Below are positions 1 through 8,491 of a stretch of 64,000 nt of DNA, piece by piece. This DNA is from JAFGAV01 sp041479055. Its GTDB lineage: Bacteria > Acidobacteriota > Aminicenantia > Aminicenantales > JAFGAV01. Position 1 is the first letter of the stretch. Each line of letters begins with the position of its first letter. The stretch covers positions 2,666,001 to 2,730,000 of the forward strand of contig OY969762.1 of NCBI GenBank assembly GCA_963702835.1, written 5' to 3'. A model generated the notes under the pieces. The model was not told the origin of the DNA, searched no databases, and saw nothing but the letters and a program-made list of their open reading frames with translations. A program made the position numbers and the translations under genes.

Positions 1-2
1 AC

Positions 3-1175
3 TGGGAAGCCCTGCTCCACGGCCGCAGCGGGATTAGGCCTATCACCCGCTTTGATGTGACCCGCTATGCCACCCGCTTTGCCGGCGAGGTCAAGGGTTT
101 CGACCCGCTCCAGTTCATCGCCCGCAAGGAGGTCCGCAAGATGGACCTCTTCATCCAATTTGCCCTGGCCGCGGCGGAGCTGGCCGTGCAGGACGCGGCC
201 ATTCCCCGGGAGCGCCTGGCCAGCGAGCGCTGCGGGGTGTATGTCGGGTCGGGCATCGGCGGCATCGGCTCGATCGAGGAGACGCACAAGGTGCTTCTGG
301 AGAAAGGGCCCGGCCGGGTCTCGCCCTTCTTCCTCATCCAGACCATCATCAATGAGGCCTCGGGACAGATCTCGATTCGCTTCCGGGCCAAGGGGCCTAG
401 TTCGGCCACGGCCACGGCCTGCGCCACCAGCTCCCACTCCATCGGCGACTCTTTCCGCATCATCAGCCGGGGTGACGCGGATATCATGCTGGCCGGAGGC
501 GCGGAAGCGCCCATCACTCCCCTCAGCCTGGCCGGGTTCAGTTCCATGAAAGCCCTCTCCGAGCGCAACGACGAGCCGGAGCGCGCCTCGAGGCCGTTTG
601 ACGCCCAGCGCGACGGGTTCGTCCTGGCCGAGGGCGCCGGGGTTCTCATCCTGGAGGAACTGGGCGCGGCCCTGCGCCGCAACGCCCGGATCTACGCCGA
701 GGTGGTGGGCTACGGCATGACCAGCGACGCCTTCCATGTCACTCAGCCGGCGCCCGACGGGGACGGCGCGGCCCGGGTCATGAAGGCCGCTTTGGACGAC
801 GCCGGGGTGGACCCCTCCCTGGTGACCTATATCAACGCCCACGGCACCTCCACCCTCTTCAACGACAAGACCGAGACCCTGGCCATCAAGCGGGTCTTCG
901 GCGGCCACGCCTACCGGATCGGCGTCAACTCCACCAAGTCCATGACCGGCCACATGCTGGGCGCCACCGGAGCCGTGGAAGCGGCCTATACCGCCCTGTG
1001 CCTCCTGCACCGGGTTATGCCCCCCACCATCAATTATGAAAATCCCGACCCCGATTGCGATTTGGACTATGTCCCCAATATCCCGCGAGCGGTGGAGGTC
1101 GTTTACGGGCTGACCAATTCCTTCGGGTTCGGCGGGACCAACGGATCCCTGCTGCTGAAACGATACGACGGCTGA
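3..1175 (+). CDS. fabF: Beta-ketoacyl-[ACP] synthase II (FabF/KAS II), 5' end cut by window
   Basis: Condensing enzyme of fatty-acid elongation; it joins malonyl-ACP to a growing acyl-ACP. The reading frame is open from base 3, and the first codons (WEALLHGRSGIRPITRFD) match the family, so the true start lies before the window and only a short N-terminal piece is missing. The thiolase-fold triad is visible: nucleophile Cys in TATACATSSHS, His in NAHGTST and His in MTGHMLGATG. The glycine-rich C-terminal signature NSFGFGGTNG is intact. The gene is followed after about 60 bases by etfB. Identification is firm; whether it is the main FabF or a paralogue cannot be decided without its ACP neighbours. 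Confidence 0.95.
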   Translation, partial: WEALLHGRSGIRPITRFDVTRYATRFAGEVKGFDPLQFIARKEVRKMDLFIQFALAAAELAVQDAAIPRERLASERCGVYVGSGIGGIGSIEETHKVLLEKGPGRVSPFFLIQTIINEASGQISIRFRAKGPSSATATACATSSHSIGDSFRIISRGDADIMLAGGAEAPITPLSLAGFSSMKALSERNDEPERASRPFDAQRDGFVLAEGAGVLILEELGAALRRNARIYAEVVGYGMTSDAFHVTQPAPDGDGAARVMKAALDDAGVDPSLVTYINAHGTSTLFNDKTETLAIKRVFGGHAYRIGVNSTKSMTGHMLGATGAVEAAYTALCLLHRVMPPTINYENPDPDCDLDYVPNIPRAVEVVYGLTNSFGFGGTNGSLLLKRYDG

Positions 1176-1234
1176 AGCCGCCGCTCGGGCTGGTTCAACT
1201 GTTTGAAGCTTCGCCCCAAGAAAAGGAGGGTGGC

Positions 1235-2017
1235 GTGAACATATTCGTCTTCGTCAAGCGCGTTCCCGACACGGAATCGAAGATCAGGGTCGACCAGGCT
1301 CAAAAAAAAATCGTCGAGGAGGGGCTGAACTTCATCCTGAACCCTTATGACGAATTCGCCTTGGAAGAAGCCCTGTGCTTGCGAGAAGCCAAGGGCGGCA
1401 AGGTCACGGCTTTTTGCGTGGGGCCGGAGGAATGCCTGACCATCTTGCGCAAATGCTTGGCCATGGGCGTCGACGAGGCTGTGCTTCTCAAGGACGCCTC
1501 TCCGGAGAGCTACGACGGCCTGCGCACGGCCCGCATCCTGGCCAAGGCCCTTCAAACAAAGTACACGGGGGCGGACCTTCTTCTTTTCGGCAAGCAGGCC
1601 ATGGGCGCGGATAATTCCCAGGTGCCGGCCATGACCGCCGAGTTGCTCGGCCTGCCCCAGGCCAACGTGGTGGTCAAGCTCCAGGTCGAAGGGAACCGGG
1701 GCACGGCCATCCGGGAGGTCGAGGGAGGCGAGGAAAAGGTGGAATTCAGCCTGCCGGCTGTGGTCAGCGCCCAGAAGGGGCTGAACGAGCCCCGCTATGA
1801 AACCCTCAGGGGCATCATGGCCGCCAAGAAGGTCCACATCCCGGTCCTGCCGGTCGAAGAGCTGGGGCTGGGGGCCGGCGAGCTGGGGGTAGGCTTGGAG
1901 GTCACGGCCATGGACCTGCCGCCGGCCCGCAAGGCGGGCCGGGTCCTGGCCGGCACGGCCGAAGAAGCGGCCCGTGAGCTGGTCCATCTTCTCCGCAGCG
2001 AAGCCAAGGTGATCTAG
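1235..2017 (+). CDS. etfB: Electron transfer flavoprotein beta subunit
   Basis: Small subunit of the soluble FAD/AMP electron transfer flavoprotein that takes electrons from acyl-CoA and other dehydrogenases. 260 aa, the usual family length. It starts NIFVFVKRVPDTESKIRVD and contains the family stretch AMGADNSQVPAMTAELLGLP. I chose the GTG at 1235 because AAGGAGG lies 5 bases upstream and the protein then begins exactly at the conserved N-terminus; the frame is open further upstream but that part overlaps fabF and is not conserved. etfA follows after 85 bases. No ETF-quinone oxidoreductase is seen in the window. Confidence 0.95.
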   Translation: MNIFVFVKRVPDTESKIRVDQAQKKIVEEGLNFILNPYDEFALEEALCLREAKGGKVTAFCVGPEECLTILRKCLAMGVDEAVLLKDASPESYDGLRTARILAKALQTKYTGADLLLFGKQAMGADNSQVPAMTAELLGLPQANVVVKLQVEGNRGTAIREVEGGEEKVEFSLPAVVSAQKGLNEPRYETLRGIMAAKKVHIPVLPVEELGLGAGELGVGLEVTAMDLPPARKAGRVLAGTAEEAARELVHLLRSEAKVI

Positions 2018-2102
2018 TTGTGCGTCTCACAAATTTCTTGTCATCCGGAGCTGAATATTTTGGCAATGAACTTAAAAGACGGCGCACTTGAGGAGTACAG
2101 CC

Positions 2103-3080
2103 ATGATCCTGGTCTATATTGAAACTCGTAAAGGCAAGGTCAAGAAGTCGTCCCTGGAAGCCCTGTCCGAAGCGCGGCGCCAGGCGGACGGGCTCAAGAT
2201 AGATGTGCAGGCCGTGCTGGCCGGCACGGGGCTGGAAGGAATAACCGCTGATGTTTTCGCCTGCGGGGCGGCCAAGGTCCACATCTTGGACAGCCCGGCG
2301 CTCGACGCGTACTCGGCCCAAGCCCAGGCCCTAGCCCTGGAGGCCTTGGTCCGGGAGCATAAGCCCGCCGCCGTATTCTTCTCGGCCACTTCGCTGGGCA
2401 AGGATCTAGCTCCGCGGCTGGCCGCCCGGCTGGGCGTGAGCCTGGCTTCCGATTGTATCCGGCTGGCGGTCAAAGAGGGCCGTCTTGAATACACCCGGCC
2501 CATTTATGCCGGCAAGGCGCTCCTCTCCTTCAGGCTGAAATCCTCTCCCCAGCTGGCTTCGCTCCGGCCCAACATCTTCCCCTTGTTCGACTCGGGGAAG
2601 CGGAGCGGAGAGGTGGTCAAGAAAAAAGTGGCCCTGGACCAGGACCTGATCAAGGGGAAGGTCGTGGAGCTCCTGGGCGAAAAGGCTGGCGCGCTGGACG
2701 TGACCGAAGCCGAGGTCATTTTCTCCGGCGGACGCGGCCTGAAGGGGCCGGAAAATTTCGGCCTGCTGCGCGAGCTTTCCGATGTCGTGCCCCGCTCGGC
2801 GGTAGGCGCTTCGCGCTCGGCGGTGGACTCTGGCTGGATCGACCACCACCATCAGGTCGGCCAGACGGGCAAAACGGTCTCGCCCAATATTTATTTCGCC
2901 TTCGGCATCTCGGGCGCCATCCAGCATCTGGCCGGCATGTCCTCCTCCAAGGTCATTGTGGCCGTGAACAAGGACCCCGAAGCCCCCATCTTCAAGGCGG
3001 CCAACTACGGTATCGTGGCCGACCTCTTCCAGGTTATCCCCCCGCTCAAAGAGGAGCTGAAGAAGCTGCTAGCGGACTGA
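2103..3080 (+). CDS. etfA: Electron transfer flavoprotein alpha subunit
   Basis: FAD-binding partner of EtfB. 325 aa. The N-terminal half is the nucleotide-binding-like ETF domain. The C-terminal half carries the FAD-binding signature: VGASRSAVDSGW, the GQTGKTVSPNIYFAFGISG stretch with its following Gln-His, and VIVAVNKDPEAPIF. ATG at 2103 is preceded by GAGGAG at a suitable distance; a TTG five codons earlier is in frame but poorly placed. The 85-base gap from etfB contains a weak imperfect inverted repeat (GTGCGTCT near 2020 against AGACGGCGCAC near 2078), not convincing as a terminator. etfBA is probably one transcript. Confidence 0.95.
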   Translation: MILVYIETRKGKVKKSSLEALSEARRQADGLKIDVQAVLAGTGLEGITADVFACGAAKVHILDSPALDAYSAQAQALALEALVREHKPAAVFFSATSLGKDLAPRLAARLGVSLASDCIRLAVKEGRLEYTRPIYAGKALLSFRLKSSPQLASLRPNIFPLFDSGKRSGEVVKKKVALDQDLIKGKVVELLGEKAGALDVTEAEVIFSGGRGLKGPENFGLLRELSDVVPRSAVGASRSAVDSGWIDHHHQVGQTGKTVSPNIYFAFGISGAIQHLAGMSSSKVIVAVNKDPEAPIFKAANYGIVADLFQVIPPLKEELKKLLAD

Positions 3081-3082
3081 AA

Positions 3083-3135
3083 AGCCCGCCGGAGTAGGCC
3101 ATGAGCGACAGAGGAGCAAAAGCGGGCTGGATTTT
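3083..3135 (+). terminator. Possible weak terminator after etfA
   Basis: Arms AGCCCGC (3083-3089) and GCGGGCT (3122-3128) are perfectly complementary and are followed by GGATTTT. The 32-base loop is long for an intrinsic terminator, so this may instead be a processing or regulatory hairpin. Confidence 0.3.
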
Positions 3136-3211
3136 CGGATGTTTGGTAGGAAGAATTTGGTTGATATTTCGTCCAAAGGTATTGATGGGTTTCTATAAGG
3201 AGTAAGGGCCG

Positions 3212-5026
3212 ATGAAAAAGCCTTTCCTGTCCCTGTTACTAGTCCTAGCCCTGGTCTTCGGCCTGAGCGCGCAAGCGCCTCAACAGACCCAGGCCTCGAA
3301 GCCCGAGGATGTTCTTAAGAACCTGGTCCTGGTCGAGAAAACGGCGCCCCCCCAGGAAAATATGAAAGCCGGGTTTGAATCCATCACGGCCAAGGATTCC
3401 AAGGCGTTGCTGAGTTTTTTATCCTCCGACCTGTTGGAAGGCCGTGAAACAGCGACCCGCGGCTATGAGCTGGCCGCCGAGTACGCCGCTTCCCTGTTCG
3501 GCCTATGGAAATTGAAGCCCGCGGGCGATGCGCCCGTTGTCGAACGCCGGCCGACGTCGTTCGCCGATGCCGGTGCTCCGCCCCAACTTGAAAAACGCTT
3601 CATCCAGGAATTTATCCTAAAGGAGATTCTGGAGTCTTCAACCCAGATCGCCCTGGAAGTCAGGCTGGGCAGTCTGGTCAAATCTCGAACGTTCCAGTCG
3701 GGGCTCGATTTCCAGAGCCGGGCTTCGGAAGCCGTGTCGCTCAGTGCACCGGTGGTCTTTGCCGGTTACGGGATCACTGAAAAGGGAATCGGCTGGGACG
3801 AATTCAAGAACCTCGAGGTCAAAGGGAAAATCGTCCTTATTCTGAGCGAGGCGCCCGGCAAAGACGACCCCAAGTCGCCCTTCTGGCAGACCAAGGATCT
3901 GAAAGAGAAATACTTCCCCGCTGCGCCTATGGCGGCCATAACCCGCGGGGGCGGCTCGGCCAAAGTCAGGGAGATTTCCAAGCTCCAGCCGGCGGCCATC
4001 CTCCAGGTCCAGAATACGGGCAAGGATGCGGACCTGTTCAAGACCCTGGCCGGACCGGCCCGCCTCTCCGACGACCGGCCTTTCCCTCCCGAACGCCGAC
4101 GGCTGACGCTTCCGGGCGTTGCCGCTCGGATGCCCTGGGAGAGCACTCCGGTCATCACCATTACCCGGGAGATGGCCGACGCCCTCTTGGAGGCCTCGGG
4201 GCTGAAGATCGACGAACTCAAGAAAAAGATCGAGTCCACGGCCAAGCCCGCCTCCCTGGAGATACCCGGCACGCGGTTGACCTTATCCACTACCCTCAAG
4301 ACAGCCCTGGTCCGCGGCCAGAATGTCCTGGGCTACGTGGAGGGCTCGGACCCGGTTCTCAAGAATGAAGTCGTCGTGATGGGCGCCCATCTCGACCACC
4401 TGGGCCGCCGGGGCGATTATATTTTCAATGGAGCCGATGACAACGGCTCTGGCTCGGTCGGGATCCTGAACCTGGCCCATGCTTTCGCCCTCAACACGGC
4501 CAAGCCCAAGCGCACCGTCCTCTTCTGCTTGTGGACGGGCGAGGAGGAGGGGCTGTTGGGCTCCCGCTTCTATGTCCTGAACCCGGCCTTCCCCCTGGAT
4601 AAGACCGTGGCCTATTTGAACTTGGACATGATCAGCCGGCCTTACGATGAGAAGACTCTCACTCGGATGGGCAGATGGATGGGCTTACCGGCTGTCCAGG
4701 AACTTACCAAGAAGATCAAGCCGGCGAATTTCCTCCCCATCTCCTTCACCTCCGGCGCAGGACTGGCCGAGGCCCTGCGGGCCGCCGACCAGTCGATGGG
4801 CCTGGACCTTTATCTCCGTGAGTCTAGCCCTTCCCCGGACCGCGATTTGGGCGGAAGCGATCACTCTTCTTTCAGCGCGGCGAAGATCCCCTGGCTGTTC
4901 GCCATCGCGGCCATGACCGAGGACTACCATCAGACGAGCGACAGCGTGGAGAAGACGAGCCCCGAGCTGATAGAAAAGATCTCCCGTTTGATTTACCTGA
5001 CGGCCTTCACCCTGGCCGACAGATGA
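3212..5026 (+). CDS. Secreted M28-family zinc aminopeptidase with PA-like insert
   Basis: 604 aa exported metallopeptidase. Residues 1-21 form a Sec signal peptide (MKKPFLSLLLVLALVFGLSA). A protease-associated-like region lies around residues 180-330. The C-terminal M28 catalytic domain shows the expected two-zinc ligands in order: His in GAHLDH (about 392), Asp in GADDNGSG (about 410), Glu pair in TGEEEG (about 443), Asp in NLDM (about 471) and His in DYHQTSD (about 572). It would cleave N-terminal residues from peptides in the periplasm or outside. AAGGAG precedes the ATG. It appears to be its own transcription unit between etfA and the IPT genes. The exact peptide substrate is unknown. Confidence 0.9.
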   Translation: MKKPFLSLLLVLALVFGLSAQAPQQTQASKPEDVLKNLVLVEKTAPPQENMKAGFESITAKDSKALLSFLSSDLLEGRETATRGYELAAEYAASLFGLWKLKPAGDAPVVERRPTSFADAGAPPQLEKRFIQEFILKEILESSTQIALEVRLGSLVKSRTFQSGLDFQSRASEAVSLSAPVVFAGYGITEKGIGWDEFKNLEVKGKIVLILSEAPGKDDPKSPFWQTKDLKEKYFPAAPMAAITRGGGSAKVREISKLQPAAILQVQNTGKDADLFKTLAGPARLSDDRPFPPERRRLTLPGVAARMPWESTPVITITREMADALLEASGLKIDELKKKIESTAKPASLEIPGTRLTLSTTLKTALVRGQNVLGYVEGSDPVLKNEVVVMGAHLDHLGRRGDYIFNGADDNGSGSVGILNLAHAFALNTAKPKRTVLFCLWTGEEEGLLGSRFYVLNPAFPLDKTVAYLNLDMISRPYDEKTLTRMGRWMGLPAVQELTKKIKPANFLPISFTSGAGLAEALRAADQSMGLDLYLRESSPSPDRDLGGSDHSSFSAAKIPWLFAIAAMTEDYHQTSDSVEKTSPELIEKISRLIYLTAFTLADR

Positions 5027-5135
5027 TCTCCTCCACTCTAATACTGTTATACGGGGAAAAGATCCGAATCAACGCTTAGCTCATTCGGTTTGTGCCCCCA
5101 GGACACGGATCTCTTAAGCCTTGCTTTGCCCTGTC

Positions 5136-5164
5136 TTGACTTGATGTTTCTTTGGGCCTAGAAT
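5136..5164 (+). promoter_or_regulatory. Sigma-70-type promoter of first IPT/TIG gene
   Basis: TTGACT (5136-5141), 17-base spacer, TAGAAT (5159-5164). The identical -35 and -10 hexamers recur exactly 926 bases downstream before the paralogous gene, so the promoter was duplicated with its gene. Confidence 0.75.
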
Positions 5165-5249
5165 CAAATCACAGTAAGAGGGGAGCCTGTGATTCCTTTA
5201 ACGAGTTCGGAAAAATCAGATGACAGGCGCCCATCAAAAAGGAGGCATC

Positions 5250-5954
5250 ATGATTAGGGGAAAATCAAGGATTGTGGTCTATGCGCTTTTGGCTTTCCTG
5301 GTTGGTTTCAGTGCCCTTGCTGCGCAGGATAAGCCTAAGAATTTCACACCCTCCGATTATAAAGGACTCTTAAAGAAAGCGAACATCACCAGTGTGCATC
5401 ATTTTATTTCTGGTGCAGATCCTCTCCCAGACATGGTCCTGCTAGGGACGAACTTTGGCGCAACGCAAGCCACGAAAAATGTGCGCATCGACGGAACGCT
5501 GGCGAGTCAATGTCTTTTTTGGCATGATACTAGCATCACCTTTAAGCCACCCTCCCCCCTCATCTATTGGGATCATGTCTATCAATTTGCCCTGGTCGAC
5601 GGCCCCCTTGTCCTGTCCAATATCTTTTCCACGAGAATTCCCTGGGATTTTGATCATATGACCCCCAAACAAGGGGAGGTTGGAACGGAAGTGTCACTAT
5701 ATGTCTTTAACCTTCCTGATTCGCCCGGAGGACTGGTTCTCAAGATCGGGACAGTTGATTTTCCCGTTGTTGGCTGGACGCCCCATGACAGTACGTGGTA
5801 TTCTCTCGGAATCATCAAGGCCAAGGTCCCCGCGGGCGCTCCTGTGGGTACGCAGAATGTATACCTGCAGAAGGGGGGCCAGGTGGCCTCGGAAGTGTAC
5901 CAATTCAAGGTCCTTCTTCCCTATACACCTCCTTCGGGGAAGATAATAAAATAA
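5250..5954 (+). CDS. Secreted tandem IPT/TIG-like beta-sandwich protein, copy 1
   Basis: 234 aa. A clear Sec signal peptide (MIRGKSRIVVYALLAFLVGF, cleavage after AAQD or just before) is followed by two Ig-like IPT/TIG-type repeats. Supporting motifs are LLGTNFGATQATKNVRIDG and later GTEVSLYVF, with closing strands of the IKAKVPAGAPVGTQNVYL type. Such domains are structural or binding modules on exported proteins; no enzymatic residues are recognised. ATG 5250 is chosen because AAAAAGGAGG sits 5-6 bases upstream; an in-frame ATG ten codons earlier would place that ribosome site inside the gene. Base composition is visibly less GC-rich than the neighbours. The specific function is unknown. Confidence 0.7.
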   Translation: MIRGKSRIVVYALLAFLVGFSALAAQDKPKNFTPSDYKGLLKKANITSVHHFISGADPLPDMVLLGTNFGATQATKNVRIDGTLASQCLFWHDTSITFKPPSPLIYWDHVYQFALVDGPLVLSNIFSTRIPWDFDHMTPKQGEVGTEVSLYVFNLPDSPGGLVLKIGTVDFPVVGWTPHDSTWYSLGIIKAKVPAGAPVGTQNVYLQKGGQVASEVYQFKVLLPYTPPSGKIIK

Positions 5955-6061
5955 TATCAAAGCGGGAATCCCCTCGAGCAAGGTTTCCTGGCTGTATCCT
6001 TTGGCGGCCAGCACCGAGGACTGCCACCAAACGGGCGGCAGCCTAGAGATCCGGACTTATC

Positions 6062-6090
6062 TTGACTGGGTGTCTCCTTGGGCCTAGAAT
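6062..6090 (+). promoter_or_regulatory. Sigma-70-type promoter of second IPT/TIG gene
   Basis: TTGACT (6062-6067), 17-base spacer, TAGAAT (6085-6090); a duplicate of the promoter at 5136-5164 with the same downstream CAAATCACAGTGAGAGG context. Confidence 0.75.
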
Positions 6091-6175
6091 CAAATCACAG
6101 TGAGAGGGGAGTCTGTTGCGCCTTTGACGCGCGCGACGGAATCAGATGACAGGCAACCCATTTAAAGGAGGCATC

Positions 6176-6880
6176 ATGTTTAGGGGAAAATCAAGGATTT
6201 TGGCCTATGCGCTTTTGGCTTTCCTAGTTGGCCTCACCGCCTTCGCCGCGCAGGATAAGCCTAAGAACCTGGCCCTCTCCGATAGCCTAGCGCTCTTGAA
6301 GAAAGCGAACATCACCGATGTGCATCATCATCTCTATGGAATGCCTCCCCCGGAAATGGACCTGGTAGGGACAAACTTCGGCGCAACGCGGGGCACGAAA
6401 AATGTGCGCCTTGATGGAACGCTGGTGACCTCTTATATTCATTGGGCTAACACCGGCGTCACCTTTACCCCGCCCTTCGCTCTCATTTATTGGGACCATG
6501 TCTATCAATTCGCTATTGTCGACGGCCCGACTGTTCTGTCCAATATCTTTTCCAAAAGGATTCCTTGGGATTTTGTTAGCATGACTCCCAATAAAGGCCC
6601 GGCCGGAACGGAAGTGTCGATAGATGTCTATCGACTCCCTGCTTCGCCCGGAGGACTTGTTCTCAAGATCGGGACAATTGATTTTCCCGTCATCTCTTGG
6701 ACCCCCCCGTCTGGCGGTGGATCTTTTGGAAAAATCAAGGCCAGGGTTCCCCCCGGGGTGCCTCTGGGCTCGCAGAATGTTTACTTGCAGAAGGGGGGTG
6801 AGGTTGCCTCGGAAATATATACGTTCAAGGTTATCCTTCCTTTTATTGCTCCACCGCCAAAGATAATAAAAAAATACTAG
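6176..6880 (+). CDS. Secreted tandem IPT/TIG-like beta-sandwich protein, copy 2
   Basis: 234 aa, the same length as the upstream paralogue, with a near-identical signal peptide (MFRGKSRILAYALLAFLVGL). The two IPT/TIG-like repeats are conserved (LVGTNFGATRGTKNVRLDG; GPAGTEVSIDVYRLPASPGG), but charged and loop residues differ, for example HHHLYGMPPPEMD in place of HHFISGADPLPDM. AAAGGAGG precedes ATG 6176. The C-terminus ends PPPKIIKKY. The gene ends 12 bases before the convergent ferredoxin gene. Retention of two copies with diverged surfaces suggests either different binding partners or dosage; function unknown. Confidence 0.7.
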   Translation: MFRGKSRILAYALLAFLVGLTAFAAQDKPKNLALSDSLALLKKANITDVHHHLYGMPPPEMDLVGTNFGATRGTKNVRLDGTLVTSYIHWANTGVTFTPPFALIYWDHVYQFAIVDGPTVLSNIFSKRIPWDFVSMTPNKGPAGTEVSIDVYRLPASPGGLVLKIGTIDFPVISWTPPSGGGSFGKIKARVPPGVPLGSQNVYLQKGGEVASEIYTFKVILPFIAPPPKIIKKY

Positions 6881-6892
6881 GGCAGAGAATCC

Positions 6893-8491
6893 TCAGTAGG
6901 GCCCTGAATCTGTCTTAAGGAGCTCCAGCAGCAGCCTGTTCGTCTCCGAGCGCTGTTCCCCGATCGAGGTGCAGTAGATGGCCGGGCTGTCCACCACCGG
7001 GCATTTGTTCTCGCAGATGCCGCAGCCGATGCACAGCTCATAATCCACCACCGGCGCTTTCTGGGTCGAGACAGTTCCGTCCGGCAGCCGCGTCTGGGTC
7101 TCCACCAGCTTGATGGCCTTGGGCGAGGTCGGGCAGTGCTCCTCGCAGACGATGCAGGGCTTGCCCAGGGCGTAGGGCAGGCAGTGGTTCTTGTTGACCC
7201 AGGCCGTGCCGATCTTGACCTTGATTTTATCCTCGATGCGCAACTCCCGGATGGCGCCCGAAGGGCAGACCTGGGAGCAGAGCGAGCAGTAGTACTCGCA
7301 GTATCCGATGCGGGGCACGAGCTTGGGCGTCCACAACCCCTCCGGTCCGGCTTCAGCCAGCACCGGCTGCAGGCCGTTGGTCGGGCAGGCCTTCATACAT
7401 TCCCCGCATTTGACGCATTTGGACAGAAATTGCGGCTCGGGGCGCGCTCCCGGAGGCCGGATGAGCGAAGCGGATGGGCGTTTTCCGGCGGGCGTCAACC
7501 GGAAGAAGGGCGCTACCAGGAGCGCGGCGATGGGCGTCCAGATGAGCCTGCGGCGCTCGAGGCTCACCCGCGGCTCCCGGCGCGGCGCTCTCTTCCAAGC
7601 CGGAAAGCCGATAGCCGCCGTAGGGCAGACCGCCCCGCAGGTGAAGCAGTAAACGCATTCGTGGCCCTTCCATTCCTCGTCCGGGAAGGGAGAAGCCTGA
7701 GTCTGGCATTGCAGGTTGCACAGGCCGCAGTCGATGCACTTCTGGGTATTGATCTTAAGCTTGAAGAGATTCCCCAACGACAAAAGGCCCAGCAGGGCGC
7801 CGGCCGGGCAGAGCACTCGGCACCAGAACCGCTCCCGGACCAAGTTGAGAAGCACAGCGGCCAGGAAAACGAGGCCGATGAAGAAGCCCTGCTGGAAAGT
7901 GGAGTTGAGAGACAGGCTCTCGAAGAACTGGCCGAATGTCCCGCCCAGCCCCGTGAGCTTGAGCTTGTAGAGCAGGCCGATGAGGGCCGAGGCCGCCCCG
8001 GCCAGGACCGGGAAGATGCTGACGGCAAAGGAACGGTAGAGGAAGGACAGCGGGTCCACATAGCCGGCCAGGTCAAGCCCCAGCAGGGCGGCGGCCAGGA
8101 TGAAGATGAGGATGTAGTATTTTAACTTCAGGGGGCCGGCCGAGGCACTTTTCGGCCGGTGCAGCTTGGCCTTTTTAAATATAAAGGAGAAGAACTGGTG
8201 CACTCCGCCCAGGGGACAGACCCAGCCGCAGGCGACTCGGCCCAGCAGGACGGTCAGGGCCACGGTGATGCCGGCCAGGGCAAAAGAAGCGAAGAAGACC
8301 CGCCCGGCGATCGAGGTCACCAGGCCCAGCAGCGGGTCGAAATGGAAATACCGCTCCACGGGGCTGATATAATCCTGGCCGGTAAAATGCGTCTTGCTGA
8401 AGAGATAAACGAACAGGCCGAAAAAGAAGAGCTGGCTGAGGATACGCACAGCCTGCAGGAGCCGGTATTTCTTAGACCGTTCTTTTTTCAA
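6893..8491 (-). CDS. NapH/NapG-like membrane ferredoxin (polyferredoxin fusion)
   Basis: 532 aa. The N-terminal half has several membrane segments with the two NapH/NosR-type cysteine motifs CGWVCPLG and CRVLCPAGA, then 4Fe-4S sites CIDCGLCNLQC and CVYCFTCGAVCP. After another hydrophobic segment the C-terminal half resembles NapG/MauM, with CVKCGECMKACP, CSLCSQVCP, CIVCEEHCP and CIGCGICENKCP. It probably passes electrons from the quinone pool across several iron-sulfur clusters to a periplasmic acceptor. The start is a TTG overlapping the end of the upstream DUF362 gene by 20 bases, implying translational coupling. No nitrate or methylamine reductase gene accompanies it, so the acceptor is unknown. 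Confidence 0.85.
   Translation of the reverse strand: MKKERSKKYRLLQAVRILSQLFFFGLFVYLFSKTHFTGQDYISPVERYFHFDPLLGLVTSIAGRVFFASFALAGITVALTVLLGRVACGWVCPLGGVHQFFSFIFKKAKLHRPKSASAGPLKLKYYILIFILAAALLGLDLAGYVDPLSFLYRSFAVSIFPVLAGAASALIGLLYKLKLTGLGGTFGQFFESLSLNSTFQQGFFIGLVFLAAVLLNLVRERFWCRVLCPAGALLGLLSLGNLFKLKINTQKCIDCGLCNLQCQTQASPFPDEEWKGHECVYCFTCGAVCPTAAIGFPAWKRAPRREPRVSLERRRLIWTPIAALLVAPFFRLTPAGKRPSASLIRPPGARPEPQFLSKCVKCGECMKACPTNGLQPVLAEAGPEGLWTPKLVPRIGYCEYYCSLCSQVCPSGAIRELRIEDKIKVKIGTAWVNKNHCLPYALGKPCIVCEEHCPTSPKAIKLVETQTRLPDGTVSTQKAPVVDYELCIGCGICENKCPVVDSPAIYCTSIGEQRSETNRLLLELLKTDSGPY

Larger units (their letters stand above)
5136..6880 (+). repeat. Tandem duplication, two 926-bp-offset units of promoter plus secreted gene
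   Basis: Unit 1 (about 5136-5954) and unit 2 (about 6062-6880) keep a constant offset of 926 bases at the -35 box, the -10 box, the start codon and the stop codon. The segments TAGAATCAAATCACAGT and AAAGGAGGCATCATG, and the coding starts, are nearly identical, while the central coding parts have diverged. This points to an old in-place duplication followed by protein divergence. Confidence 0.85.
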
